A DNA stretch of 64,000 bases from Acetobacterium sp. KB-1 (lineage in GTDB: Bacteria > Bacillota > Clostridia > Eubacteriales > Eubacteriaceae), in the NCBI RefSeq assembly GCF_003260995.1, contig NZ_CP030040.1:680578-744577 (forward strand), written 5' to 3'. A program made the position numbers and the translations under genes. Shown here piece by piece: positions 63,951-64,000 of this stretch. Position 1 is the first letter of the stretch; each line of letters begins with the position of its first letter. The notes beneath the pieces were generated by a model. It saw nothing but the letters and a program-made list of their open reading frames with translations, searched no databases and was not told where the DNA came from.

Positions 63951-64000
63951 TTATTCAGTCTTTACCAGCATAATCTTAATCCCTTCCAGTCGCAGCCCCT
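63951..64000 (-). CDS. C-terminus of a third ChW-repeat protein (cut by window edge)
   Basis: The last 15 codons read GLRLEGIKIMLVKTE then TAA, the end of a ChW repeat as in the neighbouring gene (GLRIEAVKIVLTDRAG). The gene continues beyond the right edge. Confidence 0.7.
   Translation of the reverse strand, partial: GLRLEGIKIMLVKTE

Noticed and set aside
1-64000. CRISPR array, tRNA or rRNA genes
   Set aside because: I saw no regularly spaced repeats and no cloverleaf or rRNA sequence in the window.

Overview
The window looks like chromosome of an anaerobic Gram-positive acetogen-type Firmicute (Eubacteriaceae, Acetobacterium-like). This is inferred from gene content: clostridial ChW-repeat surface proteins, many c-di-GMP proteins, a DUF1858 protein, a lysine riboswitch over asd-dapA-dapB-lysC, bacteriohemerythrin, cobS, and strong AGGAGG ribosome binding sites. 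No marker gene (16S, fhs, acs) is present to prove it.

Layout. 1-2047: the end of one IS21-type element abuts, and probably sits inside, a second IS21-type element. 2.2-5.4 kb: an OhrR regulator with a glutathione-peroxidase-like enzyme, then a PadR regulator with a two-gene ABC exporter and matching 18-bp operators. 5.4-15.2 kb: signalling genes (XRE-family regulator, PAS-GGDEF protein, an unusual PAS/coiled-coil/leucine-rich-repeat protein next to CheR, bacteriohemerythrin, response regulator, large hybrid kinase) and the tail of a broken chemoreceptor gene. 15.6-18.2 kb: a complete IS21 element, inverted relative to the copy at the left edge. 18.3-24 kb: RlmD-type methyltransferase, MntR-like regulator, YgiQ radical SAM protein, a cobS gene broken by an 8-bp triplication, HPr, and a DUF1858 protein. 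24-28.3 kb: lysine riboswitch and lysine pathway genes. 28.3-38.2 kb: ComFB, a diguanylate cyclase, an HsmA-like membrane protein, an MscS channel, a GGDEF/HD-GYP protein with a frameshift near its end, a small operon around a sulfite-oxidase-like domain, and a UvrD-type helicase carrying an embedded nuclease domain.

39.0-53.7 kb is the most interesting part: one long minus-strand array that reads as a DNA phosphorothioation defence island of the Ssp type. In transcription order it encodes a PAPS-reductase-like sulfur-transfer enzyme (SspD/DndC-like), a DUF4007 protein (SspB-like), a 1211-aa P-loop ATPase (SspC-like), a cysteine desulfurase (SspA/DndA-like), a PLD-nuclease/DEAH-helicase fusion, a 57-aa coiled protein, a DndD/Rad50-like ATPase with a zinc hook, a 165-aa protein, and finally a DUF262-HNH gene (SspE/GmrSD-like) inactivated by an in-frame stop and a dinucleotide-repeat frameshift. 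The modification module and one candidate restriction module look intact; the second effector looks dead.

53.7-58.2 kb holds decayed fragments (Rpn-family nuclease), radC, a lipoprotein gene and an IS3-family element. 58.2-64 kb encodes secreted ChW-repeat proteins: a papain-family protease, a 1077-aa multi-repeat protein, and the last codons of a third. Several genes carry frameshifts at homopolymers or short tandem repeats. They may be real (decay or phase variation) or read errors, so raw-read support matters.
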